The position numbers and the translations under genes are program-made. Below are positions 44,966-54,706 of a DNA stretch of 64,000 nt, piece by piece (within the stretch, counting starts at the first letter, position 1; the number at the start of each line of letters is the position of its first letter). A model generated the notes under the pieces. The model was not told where the DNA came from and made no database searches. It saw only the letters and a list, made by a program, of their open reading frames with translations. The DNA comes from Pseudideonella sakaiensis. Its GTDB lineage: Bacteria; Pseudomonadota; Gammaproteobacteria; Burkholderiales; Burkholderiaceae_C. The stretch spans positions 30,071-94,070 of the forward strand of contig NZ_BBYR01000026.1 in assembly GCF_001293525.1 (NCBI RefSeq), given 5' to 3'.

Positions 44966-46422
44966 GCGGCGGGCCGGCAGGCGTCGGCGTGCGGCCGCCA
45001 CGCCGCCGGCTGCGGATCCCGGCGTGGGCCGCCGCGGCCGCCGCGGGACTGGCGGCCGCGCCCGGCGCGGCCTCGGCGGCGGCGCTGGACGGCGGCGCAC
45101 TGTCGGCCGCGTGGGGCCTGCCGTTCGCGGGCGTGCTGCTGTCGATCGCGCTGGTGCCGCTGCTGGCGCCGCGCTTCTGGCACCACCACTTCGGCAAGGT
45201 CGTCGCGGGCTGGGCGCTCGCGTTCCTGCTGCCCTTCGCCGTGGTGTTCGGGCCGGCCGCGGCCGCCACCGGCTTCGTGCACGCGCTGGTGGCGGAGTAC
45301 CTGCCCTTCATCCTGCTGGTCGGCACGCTCTACGTGGTGGCCGGCGGCATCTACCTGCGCGGCAACCTGCATGGCAGCCCGGCGCTGAACACCGGGCTGC
45401 TGGCGACCGGTGCGCTGCTCGCCAGCGTGATGGGCACCACCGGCGCGTCGATGCTGCTGATCCGCCCGCTGATCCGCGCCAACGACAACCGCCGCCACAA
45501 CGCGCACGTGGTGGTGTTCTTCATCTTCGTGGTCTCGAACGCCGGCGGCTCGCTGACGCCGCTCGGCGACCCGCCGCTGTTCCTCGGCTTCCTGAAGGGC
45601 GTGTCCTTCGGCTGGACGCTGCAGCACCTGTGGCCGCAGACGCTGTTCCTGGTCGCCGGCCTGCTGGCGATCTTCTGGCTGCTCGACGGCTGGCTCTACC
45701 GGCGCGAGGGCGTGACGCCGATCGACCCGACGCCGGACACGCCGCGGCTGGCGATCGACGGCGGCGTGAACCTGCTGCTGCTGGCCGGCGTGGTCGGCCT
45801 GGTGCTGATGAGCGGGCTGTGGCACGGCGGGATCGCCGTCGTCGTCGCCGGCGCCGAGCTGAGCTGGGGCGGCCTGCTGCGCGACGCGGGCCTGCTGCTG
45901 CTGGCCGCGGCTTCGCTGCGCCTCGCGCCGCAGGCGCCGCGCGCCGCCAACGGGTTCACCTGGGCGCCGATGGCCGAGGTGGCGAAGCTGTTCGCGGCGA
46001 TCTTCCTCACCATCATTCCGGTGATCGCGATGCTGCGTGCCGGCACCCAGGGGCCGTTCGCCGCCGTCGTGGCGGCGGTCACCGGGCCCGACGGCCAGCC
46101 GCTGCCGGCGATGTACTTCTGGGCCAGCGGCCTGCTGTCGTCCTTCCTCGACAATGCGCCGACCTACCTCGTCTTCTTCAACACCGCCGGCGGCGACGCC
46201 GCGGCGCTGATGACGACGCTGGCACCGACGCTGGCGGCGATCTCCGCCGGCTCGGTCTTCATGGGCGCGAACACCTACATCGGCAATGCGCCGAACCTGA
46301 TGGTCAAGGCGATCGCCGAGGAGCGCGGCGTCGCGATGCCGAGCTTCTTCGGCTACATGGCCTGGTCCGGCGCGGTGCTGCTGCCGCTGTTCGCGCTGAT
46401 GACATGGGTCTGGTTTCGCTGA
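44962..46422 (+). CDS. NhaD-like sodium:proton antiporter (ion transporter superfamily)
   Basis: 486 residues, about 12 hydrophobic helices. The N-terminal AAGLAAAPGAASAAAL stretch may be a cleaved signal peptide. Conserved phrases SNAGGSLTPLGDPPLFLGFL and FLDNAPTYLVFFNTAGGDA match the NhaD/citrate-transporter family, and ANTYIGNAPNLMVKAIAEE the end of the second half. GTG start coupled to the nitroreductase gene. Na+/H+ exchange is the family role; a carboxylate carrier is the alternative. Confidence 0.85.
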   Translation: MSGGPAGVGVRPPRRRLRIPAWAAAAAAGLAAAPGAASAAALDGGALSAAWGLPFAGVLLSIALVPLLAPRFWHHHFGKVVAGWALAFLLPFAVVFGPAAAATGFVHALVAEYLPFILLVGTLYVVAGGIYLRGNLHGSPALNTGLLATGALLASVMGTTGASMLLIRPLIRANDNRRHNAHVVVFFIFVVSNAGGSLTPLGDPPLFLGFLKGVSFGWTLQHLWPQTLFLVAGLLAIFWLLDGWLYRREGVTPIDPTPDTPRLAIDGGVNLLLLAGVVGLVLMSGLWHGGIAVVVAGAELSWGGLLRDAGLLLLAAASLRLAPQAPRAANGFTWAPMAEVAKLFAAIFLTIIPVIAMLRAGTQGPFAAVVAAVTGPDGQPLPAMYFWASGLLSSFLDNAPTYLVFFNTAGGDAAALMTTLAPTLAAISAGSVFMGANTYIGNAPNLMVKAIAEERGVAMPSFFGYMAWSGAVLLPLFALMTWVWFR

Positions 46423-46456
46423 GCGCGGCGCGCTCGAACCCCGGGAGACATCGACG

Positions 46457-47452
46457 ATGACGCAGAAGGTGCTGGTGGCGCGGGCCGTGTTCCCGCAGGT
46501 GGTCGCGCGGCTGCGCGAGCACTTCGACGTGGAGGACAACCCCCAGGACAGCGTGTACACGCCGGCCGAGCTGAGCGCGCGGCTGCAGGGCAAGGCGGGC
46601 GCCTTCACCACCGGCAGCGAGCGCATCGACGCCGCCGTGCTCGACGCCAACCCGCAGCTGCGCGCGGTGTGCAACATGGCCGTCGGCTACAACAACTTCG
46701 ACGTGCCGGCCTGCACCGCGCGCGGCGTGCTGTGCACCAACACCCCCGACGTGCTGACCGAGACGACGGCGGATTTCGGCTTCGCGCTGATGATGGCCGC
46801 CGCGCGCCGCATGGCCGAGAGCGAGCATGCGCTGCGCCGCGGCGAGTGGACGAAGTGGGCCTACGACATGTTCACCGGCAGCGACGTGCACGGCGCCACG
46901 CTGGGCATCCTCGGCATGGGCCGCATCGGCCAGGCGATCGCCCGGCGCGGCGCCCATGGCTTCGGCATGCCGGTGATCTACCACAACCGGTCGCGCCTGG
47001 ACCCGGCCGTCGAGGCGGCCTGCGGCGCGCGCTGGGTGGACAAGGACGAGCTGCTGCGCACGGCCGACCACCTGGTGCTGGTGCTGCCCTACTCGCCGGC
47101 GGCCCACCACGTGATCGGCGCCGCCGAGCTGGCCCGCATGAAGCCGACGGCGACGCTGACCAACATCGCCCGCGGCGGCATCGTCGACGATGCCGCGCTC
47201 GCGCAGGCGCTGGCCGATCGGCGCATCGCCGCCGCCGGACTGGACGTGTTCGAGAACGAACCGGCGCTCCACCCGGCGCTGCTCACGCTGCCGAACGTGG
47301 TGCTGACGCCGCACATCGCCAGCGCGACCGTGGCGACGCGTCGGCGCATGGCCGAGCTGGCCGCCGACAACCTGATCGCGGCCCTCGGCTGCGGTCCGCA
47401 GGCCGGTCGTCCGCCGACGCCGATCAATCCCGAGGTGCTGGGGCGGGCCTGA
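46457..47452 (+). CDS. 2-Hydroxyacid dehydrogenase (glyoxylate/hydroxypyruvate reductase type)
   Basis: 331 residues, D-isomer-specific family. NAD(P) motif GILGMGRIGQAIARRG; catalytic Arg in NIARGGIVDDAAL, Glu in GLDVFENEPALHP, His in VLTPHIASAT. Likely reduces glyoxylate or hydroxypyruvate (GhrB-like). Stands alone, 34 bases after the antiporter gene. Confidence 0.92.
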   Translation: MTQKVLVARAVFPQVVARLREHFDVEDNPQDSVYTPAELSARLQGKAGAFTTGSERIDAAVLDANPQLRAVCNMAVGYNNFDVPACTARGVLCTNTPDVLTETTADFGFALMMAAARRMAESEHALRRGEWTKWAYDMFTGSDVHGATLGILGMGRIGQAIARRGAHGFGMPVIYHNRSRLDPAVEAACGARWVDKDELLRTADHLVLVLPYSPAAHHVIGAAELARMKPTATLTNIARGGIVDDAALAQALADRRIAAAGLDVFENEPALHPALLTLPNVVLTPHIASATVATRRRMAELAADNLIAALGCGPQAGRPPTPINPEVLGRA

Positions 47453-47532
47453 ACAGGCGCGGGTCCGGCCGCCCGGCGGCCGGCGGAGGCCGGGCCGCGT
47501 TGCGGGCACTGCGCGGCTGAGACAATCGGCGG

Positions 47533-49023
47533 ATGCCGTTTTCCGTCGAGGGAGGCCCTGCCGGGCTGATGCTGGGCCTGCTGCTGCTGGGGGCGTGGGT
47601 GACGCTGCTGGCGGCCTGGACCGTGGCGCGGCTGCGCCGCGACCACGCTGCCGACGCGCAGCGGGACCGCGCGCTCGCCGAACTGGGCCAGGGCCTGGCC
47701 CGCCTGGAGCGCGAGCTGCGCGACGAGCTGGCGCGTTCCGGCCAGGGCACCCGGCTCGAGCTGACGCAGACGCTCGGCACCCTGCAGCAGACGCTGCTGG
47801 CGCAGCAGGGCGACGTCGCACGGACCCAGAACGAGCAGATCGACAGCTTCCGCGTGCAGCTCGGCGCGCTGCAGGCGGCGGTGACCGACGCGCTGCAGGC
47901 CGCCGCGCAGGCGCAGCAGCGCACCGCGCAGGCAGCGCGCGAGGCCCAGGACCTGGCGCTGCAGCGCTTCGGCCAGGCCTTGGGCGACCAGCTGCGCCAG
48001 CTGGCCGACGGCAACGAACGCCGCCTCGCGGAGCTGCGGCAGGGGGTCGAGCAGCGCCTGGGCTCGCTGCAGCAGGGCAACGAGCAGAAGCTCGAGCAGA
48101 TGCGGCTGACGGTCGACGAGAAGCTGCAATCGACGCTGGAGCAGCGCCTGGGCGAGAGCTTCCGCCAGGTGGCCGACCGGCTGGAGCAGGTGCACCGCGG
48201 CCTGGGCGAGATGCAGGGACTGGCCAAGGACGTCGGCGCGCTGAACCGGGTGCTGACCAACGTGAAGACGCGCGGCATCGTCGGCGAGGTGCAGCTGGCC
48301 GGCCTGCTGGAGCAGGTCTTCACGCCCGAGCAGTACGCGGCGAACGTCGAGACCGTCCCCGGCAGCGGCGCGCGGGTGGAGTTCGCGCTCAAGCTGCCGG
48401 GCCGGCGCGAGGACGGCGCGGCGCTGTGGCTGCCGATCGACGCGAAGTTCCCGCGCGAGGACCACGAGCGCCTGCTGGAGGCGCAGGAGCGCGCCGACGC
48501 GGTGGCGGCCGAGGCCGCGGCACGGGCGCTCGAGGCCCGCCTGCGCCTGGAGGGGCGGCGCATTGCCGAGAAGTACCTGGCTCCGCCGCACACGACGGAC
48601 TTCGCGATCCTCTTCCTGCCCACCGAGGGCCTGTATGCCGAGGCGCTGCGCCGGCCTGGCCTGGTCGAGGGCCTGCAGCGCGAGCAGCGCGTGATGCTGG
48701 CCGGGCCGACCACGCTGCTGGCGACGCTGAACAGCCTGCAGATGGGCTTCCGCACGCTGGCGCTGGAAAAGCGCTCGGCCGAGGTCTGGGAGGTGCTCGG
48801 CAGCGTCAAGACCGAGTTCGGCAAGTTCGGCGAGGTGCTGGCGAAGACCAAGAAGAAGCTCGTCGAGGCGAGCAACAGCATCGAGGCGGCCGAGACCCGC
48901 ACCCGCGTGATGGGCCGTCGGCTGCGGTCCGTCGAAGTGCTCGGCGACGGGCCGGGCCAGGGCCTGCTGCCGGGTCTGCTCGACGACCTTGCCGAGCCCC
49001 TCGACGAGGGGGAGGGCGCGTGA
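47533..49023 (+). CDS. rmuC: DNA recombination protein RmuC
   Basis: 496 residues. An N-terminal membrane helix (LMLGLLLLGAWVTLLAAWTV), a long coiled coil rich in Gln/Glu/Arg (~45-240), and the RmuC nuclease-like domain with VKTRGIVGEVQLAGLLEQVF, WLPIDAKFPREDHERL and DFAILFLPTEGLYAEALRRP. RmuC limits inversion between short inverted repeats in E. coli. Confidence 0.94.
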   Translation: MPFSVEGGPAGLMLGLLLLGAWVTLLAAWTVARLRRDHAADAQRDRALAELGQGLARLERELRDELARSGQGTRLELTQTLGTLQQTLLAQQGDVARTQNEQIDSFRVQLGALQAAVTDALQAAAQAQQRTAQAAREAQDLALQRFGQALGDQLRQLADGNERRLAELRQGVEQRLGSLQQGNEQKLEQMRLTVDEKLQSTLEQRLGESFRQVADRLEQVHRGLGEMQGLAKDVGALNRVLTNVKTRGIVGEVQLAGLLEQVFTPEQYAANVETVPGSGARVEFALKLPGRREDGAALWLPIDAKFPREDHERLLEAQERADAVAAEAAARALEARLRLEGRRIAEKYLAPPHTTDFAILFLPTEGLYAEALRRPGLVEGLQREQRVMLAGPTTLLATLNSLQMGFRTLALEKRSAEVWEVLGSVKTEFGKFGEVLAKTKKKLVEASNSIEAAETRTRVMGRRLRSVEVLGDGPGQGLLPGLLDDLAEPLDEGEGA

Positions 49024-49123
49024 CGCGGCGGCCGGCCCGGAGGGAAGGCAGGGGCCCGGGGCTCGACGACGGCGCCAGCCGCGACGGGCGGGCGCTGGTC
49101 GGCGCCGCAGCGGCCGGGTGGCG

Positions 49124-50293
49124 ATGAGCCGCGGCGGCCGCTTCTCGGCGGTGCTGGCCGCGCTGATCCTCGGCCAGATCGGCCTGCACGCCTGCATGGC
49201 CGGCGTGCGCATGGCGGTGCCGCTGCAGGCCCTGCAGGCCGGGCAGCCGGCCTGGCGGGTCGGTGCGCTGCTCGCGCTGTTCGCGCTCGCGCCGGTGGCG
49301 CTGGCGCTGCCGGCCGGCCGGCTGGCCGACCGCCAGGGCTACCACCGCCCCGTGGCGCTGGCCGCGGCGCTGGTGGTGGCGGGGGCCGGCCTGGCCGCGC
49401 TGAGTGCCGCGCTGCCCGCGCTCGCGGGCGCGGCGGTCCTCACCGGCGCGGGCGCCAACATCGGGCTGATCGCCATCCAGCGCACCGCCGGCCACATGGC
49501 CGGCGACAGCACCGAGCGCATCCGGATCTTCAGCTGGCTCGGGCTCGCGCCGGCCCTGTCGAACGCGCTCGGGCCGGTGCTCGCCGGCCTGCTGATCGAC
49601 ACGGCGGGCTTCCGCGTGGCCTTCGCCGTGCTGATGCTGTTGCCGCTGGCCGCGCTGGCCTGGTCGCGCCGCGTGCCGCGCGAGCGGCCGCCCGCCGCGG
49701 AGCCGTCCGCGGCCGGGCAGCCCGTGGGCGCGGCGCGGCCGCGGGCCTGGGACCTGCTGCGGCTGCCGGCGCTGCGCCGCCTGCTGCTGCTGAACGGCCT
49801 GATCTCGGCCTGCTGGGACCTGCACGCCTTCCTGCTGCCGCTGCTCGGCCACGAGCGGGGCTTCAGCGCCTCGGCGATCGGCCTGATCCTCGGCAGCTTC
49901 GCGGTCGCGGTGGCGGCGGTGCGGCTGCTGATCCCGCTGTGGGCGCACCGCCTGCGCGAGGGCACGGTGCTGGCGGCCGCGATGGCCGCCATCGCCGGGC
50001 TGTTCCTCGTCTATCCCTTCGTCCATGCGGCCGCCGTGATGGCCGGCTGCGCCGTGCTGCTCGGCCTGGCGCTCGGCAGCGTGCAGCCGATGGTGATGTC
50101 GATGCTGCACCAGGTCACGCCGGCCGGCCGGCACGGCGAGGCGATCGCGCTGCGCTCGATGGCGCTGAACCTGTCCAGCACGCTGATGCCGCTCTTGTTC
50201 GGCGCGGGCGGCAGCGCGATCGGCGCGGGCGGGCTGTTCTGGCTGATGAGTGCGCTGGTCGGCGCGGGCAGCCTGCGGGCAAGGCGGCTGTAG
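49124..50293 (+). CDS. MFS transporter
   Basis: 389 residues with about 12 hydrophobic helices. The N-half has the MFS loop PAGRLADRQGYHRPVAL and a central cytoplasmic Pro/Ala/Arg loop follows helix 6. ATG at 49124 chosen because the first helix (FSAVLAALILGQIGLHACMA) follows directly; the open frame extends upstream without a ribosome site. Substrate unknown. Converges with the glutaredoxin-like gene. Confidence 0.9.
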   Translation: MSRGGRFSAVLAALILGQIGLHACMAGVRMAVPLQALQAGQPAWRVGALLALFALAPVALALPAGRLADRQGYHRPVALAAALVVAGAGLAALSAALPALAGAAVLTGAGANIGLIAIQRTAGHMAGDSTERIRIFSWLGLAPALSNALGPVLAGLLIDTAGFRVAFAVLMLLPLAALAWSRRVPRERPPAAEPSAAGQPVGAARPRAWDLLRLPALRRLLLLNGLISACWDLHAFLLPLLGHERGFSASAIGLILGSFAVAVAAVRLLIPLWAHRLREGTVLAAAMAAIAGLFLVYPFVHAAAVMAGCAVLLGLALGSVQPMVMSMLHQVTPAGRHGEAIALRSMALNLSSTLMPLLFGAGGSAIGAGGLFWLMSALVGAGSLRARRL

Positions 50294-50374
50294 GCGGCGC
50301 GGTGCCGGCGGCGCAAGGGCGCGCCGCGGCGGGCGATGCGGCGACGCGGAGGCGGCTGCGGATGCGGGCCCGGA

Positions 50375-51025
50375 CTAGAAGCGGATGCCGCCGGGCGCCG
50401 GCGGCGGCGCCTCGACCGGCGCAGGCGCCGGGGCCGGCGCGGCCGGGGCGGCCGCGGGGGGCGGCGGCACCAGCGGCTGCGGCGCCGGCGCCGCGTAGTT
50501 GGCGGGCAGCTGCGACTGCTTCGGGTAGGCCGCCGCGTCCAGGTAGGAGCCCCAGGTCTCGGCCTGGTAGCCGCGCAGCACCTGCGCGCCGATGGTCAGC
50601 ACCGGCAGCTCGCGCCCGCCGGTGGCGCGCTGCAGGGCCTCGCCGTCGTTGTCGCCGACCACCCGCTCGATGAACGGGATGCCGCGGCTGCGCAGGTACT
50701 GGCGGCCGGCATCGCAGCCGCTGCAACTGCGCGCGCTGTACAGCGTGACCGGGTAGCGGCCGACGGCGGCCCGCAGCGTCATCGGCAGGCCGGCGGTCGA
50801 CACCGCCGCGGCGGCGCCGTCCGCCGCGGCGGCCCGCGGCTGGCCCAGCGCGGGCAGCGCCAGCAGCAGGCCGCTGCCGACCAGACACCAGCCCGGCAGG
50901 TGGCGGGCGAAGCCAGCGCTGCGGGTCGGTCCGGGCCCTGCGTGCGCTGCCCTGGCGGTGTCCACGGGCGTGGGGGCGCCGGGCAGGGGCGCGGGGTCGC
51001 GGGCGGGATCGGCAGGGCGGTTCAT
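50375..51025 (-). CDS. Membrane-anchored glutaredoxin-like protein with Pro-rich tail
   Basis: 216 residues. A Pro/Ala N-terminus, a hydrophobic signal or anchor (WCLVGSGLLLALPALG, ~46-61), then a glutaredoxin domain: VTLYSARSCSGCDAGRQYLR with redox motif CSGC and cis-Pro region ELPVLTIGAQVLRGY. The C-terminal ~40 residues are Pro/Ala ([20 protein letters not shown]). A periplasmic thiol-disulfide role is likely. ATG overlaps the prlC stop (ATGA). Confidence 0.83.
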   Translation of the reverse strand: MNRPADPARDPAPLPGAPTPVDTARAAHAGPGPTRSAGFARHLPGWCLVGSGLLLALPALGQPRAAAADGAAAAVSTAGLPMTLRAAVGRYPVTLYSARSCSGCDAGRQYLRSRGIPFIERVVGDNDGEALQRATGGRELPVLTIGAQVLRGYQAETWGSYLDAAAYPKQSQLPANYAAPAPQPLVPPPPAAAPAAPAPAPAPVEAPPPAPGGIRF

Positions 51026-53085
51026 TGCGGCGTCTCCGGTGCGGTCATGCCCTGGTGGCGCAGCAGGGCGTCGATGCGCGGCGCACGGCCGCGGAAGGCC
51101 ATGAAACTCTCCAGCGCCGGCCGGCTGCCGCCGGCCTCCAGCACCGCCTGGCGGTAGCGGCGACCGGTGGCCACGTCGAGCACGCCCTGCGTGCCGTCGG
51201 CCGCCTCCTCGAAGGCGCTCCAGGCGTCGGCACTCAGCACCTCGGCCCATTTGTAGCTGTAGTAGCCGGCGGCGTAGCCGCCCGCGAAGATGTGCGAGAA
51301 GCTGTGCTGGAAGCGCTGGAACGGCGGCGCGGGCAGCACCGCGACCTCGGCGCGCACCTCGTCGACCAGCGCCTGGATGTCCTGCTCGCGCCCCGGCTCG
51401 GCGTGCAGCCGCATGTCGAACAGCGCGAACTCCACCTGGCGCAGCGTCTGCAGCCCGCTCTGGAAGTTCTTCGCCGCCAGCATCTTGTCGAACAGCGCAC
51501 GCGGCAGCGGCTCGCCGGTGTCGACGTGGGCGCTCAGGCGCCGCACCACGTCCCACTCCCAGCAGAAGTTCTCCATGAACTGGCTCGGCAGCTCGACCGC
51601 GTCCCATTCGACGCCGGAGATGCCCGCGACGCCGATCTCGTCCACCTGGGTCAGCAGGTGGTGCAGGCCGTGGCCGAACTCGTGGAAGAGGGTGATCACG
51701 TCGTCGTGGGTCAGCAGCGCGGGCCGCTCGCGGCCGTCGACCTGCAGCGGCGGGGCGAAGTTGCAGACCAGGTGCGCCACGGGGGTCTGCGTCGGGCCCT
51801 CGGGCCGCCGCCAGCGGCCGCGCACGTCGTCCATCCAGGCGCCGGGGCGCTTGCCGGCGCGGGCGTAAGGGTCGAGGAAGAACTGGCCGACCAGGCTGCC
51901 GCCGCGCTCCATGCGGAAGAAGCGCACGCCGGGGTGCCAGACGGCCGCCTCGTCGGGGCGGATCGCCACCTCGAACAGCGTCTCGACGATGCGGAACATG
52001 CCCTCGAGCACGGTGGGCAGCGGGAAGTAGGCCTTGACCTCCTGGTCGCTGAAGGCGTAGCCGGCCTGCTTCAGCTTCTCGCTGACGAAGGGCAGGTCCC
52101 AGGGCTCGAGCGTGTCGAGCCCGCAGTGGCGGCGCGCATGGTCGCGCAGCGCCTGCACGTCCCGCTCGGCATGCGGGCGGGCGCGGCGCGCCAGGTCGCG
52201 CAGGAAGTCCGTCACCTGTGCGGGCGACTGCGCCATCTTCGGCACCAGCGAGACCTCCGCATGGCTCGCGTAGCCGAGCAGCCGGGCCTCCTGCTGGCGC
52301 TGCTGCATCAGCTCGCGCATCACCGGGCCGTTGTCCAGCGCGGCCGGGCCGAGTTCGCTGGCGCGCGTGACGTGGGCGCGGTAGAGGCGCTCGCGCAGCG
52401 CGCGGTTCTCCGCGTACTGCATCACCGGGTAGTAGACGGGGAAGTGCAGCGTCAGCTTGTGGCCGCTGCGCCCGTCGGCCTCGGCGGCGGCGCGGGTGGC
52501 CTGGCGCACGTCGTCGGGCACGCCGGCCAGCTCGGCCTCCTCGACCCAGCAGGCGTAGCCGTCGGTGGCGTCCAGCACGTGCTCGGAGAAGCGCTGCGAC
52601 AGCGCGGCCATGCTTTCCTGCAGGGCCGCGAAGTTCGCCCGCGCCTCGCCCTGCAGCTCCGCGCCGGACAGCACGAAGTCGCGCAGCGCGTTGTCCAGCG
52701 CGCGCCGCCGCGCCGGCGACAACGCGGCGGCCGACGGTGAGGCCGCGATCGCCTTGTACTTCGCGTAGAGCCGCTCGTCGGCGCCCAGCCGGGTGTGGAA
52801 GGCCGTCACGCGGGGCAGCATCTCCGTGTAGGCCGCGCGCAGCTCGGGCGTGTCGGCCACCGCATGCAGGTGGCCGACGGCGCCCCAGGCCCGGCCCAGG
52901 CGCTCCGTGGCGACGTCCAGCTCGCGCGACAGCGCCTCGTAGTCGGCCGGGAAATCGTCTGCCGTCACGCGCGCCAGTGCCGCATCGGCCGCCTGCAGCA
53001 GGCCGTCCAGCGCCGGTGCGACATGCTCCGGGCGGATCTCGCCGAAGCGGGGCAGGTCGGAGAAATCGAGCAGCGGATTCGTCAT
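51022..53085 (-). CDS. prlC: Oligopeptidase A (M3 family zinc peptidase)
   Basis: Cytosolic endopeptidase that degrades signal-peptide fragments and other oligopeptides. 687 residues (E. coli 680). Zinc motif HEFGHGLHHLLT near residue 468; start region NPLLDFSDLPRFGEIRPEHV and GISGVEWDAVELPSQFMENF are typical. ATGA overlap with the glutaredoxin-like gene, 24 bases after folD. Confidence 0.96.
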   Translation of the reverse strand: MTNPLLDFSDLPRFGEIRPEHVAPALDGLLQAADAALARVTADDFPADYEALSRELDVATERLGRAWGAVGHLHAVADTPELRAAYTEMLPRVTAFHTRLGADERLYAKYKAIAASPSAAALSPARRRALDNALRDFVLSGAELQGEARANFAALQESMAALSQRFSEHVLDATDGYACWVEEAELAGVPDDVRQATRAAAEADGRSGHKLTLHFPVYYPVMQYAENRALRERLYRAHVTRASELGPAALDNGPVMRELMQQRQQEARLLGYASHAEVSLVPKMAQSPAQVTDFLRDLARRARPHAERDVQALRDHARRHCGLDTLEPWDLPFVSEKLKQAGYAFSDQEVKAYFPLPTVLEGMFRIVETLFEVAIRPDEAAVWHPGVRFFRMERGGSLVGQFFLDPYARAGKRPGAWMDDVRGRWRRPEGPTQTPVAHLVCNFAPPLQVDGRERPALLTHDDVITLFHEFGHGLHHLLTQVDEIGVAGISGVEWDAVELPSQFMENFCWEWDVVRRLSAHVDTGEPLPRALFDKMLAAKNFQSGLQTLRQVEFALFDMRLHAEPGREQDIQALVDEVRAEVAVLPAPPFQRFQHSFSHIFAGGYAAGYYSYKWAEVLSADAWSAFEEAADGTQGVLDVATGRRYRQAVLEAGGSRPALESFMAFRGRAPRIDALLRHQGMTAPETPQ

Positions 53086-53109
53086 GGGCAGGGGCGTGGC
53101 GGCGCGGGG

Positions 53110-53991
53110 TCAGTGCGTTTGGAGCCGGCGGCGCGCGCTGCGTTCCGCGGCCTCGACGGTGTTGGCCAGCAGCATCGTGATCGTCATCGGCCCGACGCCG
53201 CCGGGCACCGGCGTCAGCGCGCCGGCCACCTCGCGGACGCCGTCGAAGTCGACGTCGCCGCACAGGCGCCCGGCCTCGTCCCGGTTCATGCCGACGTCGA
53301 TCACCACCGCGCCGGGCTTCACCATGTCGGCGGTCAGCGTGTGGCGGCGGCCGACCGCGACGACCACGATGTCGGCCTGGCGCGTGTGGTGGGCCAGGTC
53401 GGCCGTCGCGCTGTGGCAGATCGTCACCGTGGCGTGCGCCTGCAGCAGCAGCAGTGCCATCGGCTTGCCGACGATGTTGCTGCGGCCGATCACCACCGCG
53501 TGGCGGCCGCGCGGGTCGCAGCCGATCGACTCCAGCATCTTCATGCAGCCATAGGGCGTGCAGGGCCGGAAGCCGGCCTCGTCGCCGCTGCGGCCGACCA
53601 GCAGCGCACCGGCGCTGGCCACGTGGAAGCCGTCGACGTCCTTGGCCGGCGCGATCGCCTCGATGACCCGCTGCTCGTCGATGTGGCGCGGCAGCGGCAG
53701 CTGCACCAGGATGCCGTGGATCGTCGGGTCGGCGTTCAGCGCCGCGATGCGCGCCAGCAGCTCGGCCTCGCCGAACTCGGCCGGGTAGGTCTCCAGCACC
53801 GAGTGCAGGCCGGCCTCCTGGCAGGCCTTCACCTTGTTGCGCACGTAGACCTGGCTGGCCGGGTTGTCGCCGACCAGCAGCACGGCCAGGCCGGGCGTGA
53901 TGCCGAGGGCCGACAGCGCGGCGGCGCGCTGCGCGACCTCGCCGCGGATCTGCTTCGAGAGGGCGACACCGTCGATCGTCTGGGCGGGCAT
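53110..53991 (-). CDS. folD: Methylenetetrahydrofolate dehydrogenase / cyclohydrolase
   Basis: One-carbon metabolism; interconverts methylene-, methenyl- and formyl-tetrahydrofolate using NADP. 293 residues. The catalytic Lys lies in [53 protein letters not shown] and [19 protein letters not shown] are family hallmarks. Same strand as prlC. Confidence 0.97.
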   Translation of the reverse strand: MPAQTIDGVALSKQIRGEVAQRAAALSALGITPGLAVLLVGDNPASQVYVRNKVKACQEAGLHSVLETYPAEFGEAELLARIAALNADPTIHGILVQLPLPRHIDEQRVIEAIAPAKDVDGFHVASAGALLVGRSGDEAGFRPCTPYGCMKMLESIGCDPRGRHAVVIGRSNIVGKPMALLLLQAHATVTICHSATADLAHHTRQADIVVVAVGRRHTLTADMVKPGAVVIDVGMNRDEAGRLCGDVDFDGVREVAGALTPVPGGVGPMTITMLLANTVEAAERSARRRLQTH

Positions 53992-54082
53992 GGGGCGCTT
54001 CGGTGACGTGAAACGAGGAAGGCCGCGGTCAGCGGCCTTCGGGCGGGGATTCGGGAGGGAGGGGGCCGCCGGCCGGCCGGGA

Positions 54083-54706
54083 TCAGGTCTTCGCCTGGGC
54101 GCCGAGCGCGATCTTGAGCAGGTCGGCCACGGTGTTCGCGTTCAGCTTCTCCATGATGTTGGCGCGGTGCGCCTCCACCGTCTTGATGCTGATGCCCAGG
54201 TCGTCGGCGATCTGCTTGTTCAGGCGGCCGGCCACGATGCGCTCCAGCACCTGGGCCTCGCGCGTGGTCAGGCGCGACAGCAGCGCGTCGCGGCTGGCGG
54301 CTTCCTGGTGCTGGCTGAACGCCGTGCGCGCCTGGTCGAGCATGCGTTCGACCAGGCCCAGCAGTTCCTCTTCCTTGAAGGGCTTCTCGATGAAGTCCAT
54401 CGCGCCCTTCTTCATCGTCGTCACCGCCATCGGCACGTCGCCATGGCCGGTGATGAAGACGATCGGCAGCGGGCTCTTGCGCTCCAGCAGCCGGTCCTGC
54501 AGTTCCAGGCCGCTCATGCCGTCCATGCGGATGTCCGCGATCAGGCAGGCGACCTCGCGCGGGTCGAAGCGCGACAGGAAGGATTCCGACGAATCGAAGC
54601 ACTTGACCCGGTAGTCCTTCCCCTCGAGCAGCCACTGCAGCGAATCTCGAACCGCCTCGTCGTCGTCCACGACGTACACGGTGCCCTTCTTGGGAATCAG
54701 GCTCAT
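54083..54706 (-). CDS. FixJ-type response regulator (receiver + LuxR HTH)
   Basis: 207 residues. Receiver: [18 protein letters not shown], phospho-Asp in [16 protein letters not shown] (~residue 56), Lys in [16 protein letters not shown]. LuxR-type HTH in [20 protein letters not shown] and [18 protein letters not shown]. Overlaps the kinase stop (ATGA). Activates or represses unknown promoters; the divergent aceE operon is the nearest candidate. Confidence 0.95.
   Translation of the reverse strand: MSLIPKKGTVYVVDDDEAVRDSLQWLLEGKDYRVKCFDSSESFLSRFDPREVACLIADIRMDGMSGLELQDRLLERKSPLPIVFITGHGDVPMAVTTMKKGAMDFIEKPFKEEELLGLVERMLDQARTAFSQHQEAASRDALLSRLTTREAQVLERIVAGRLNKQIADDLGISIKTVEAHRANIMEKLNANTVADLLKIALGAQAKT

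Noticed and set aside
47465..47483. GC hairpin (CCGGCCGC / GCGGCCGG) after the hydroxyacid dehydrogenase as terminator
   Set aside because: No T run on either side; palindromes of this kind are expected at this GC content.
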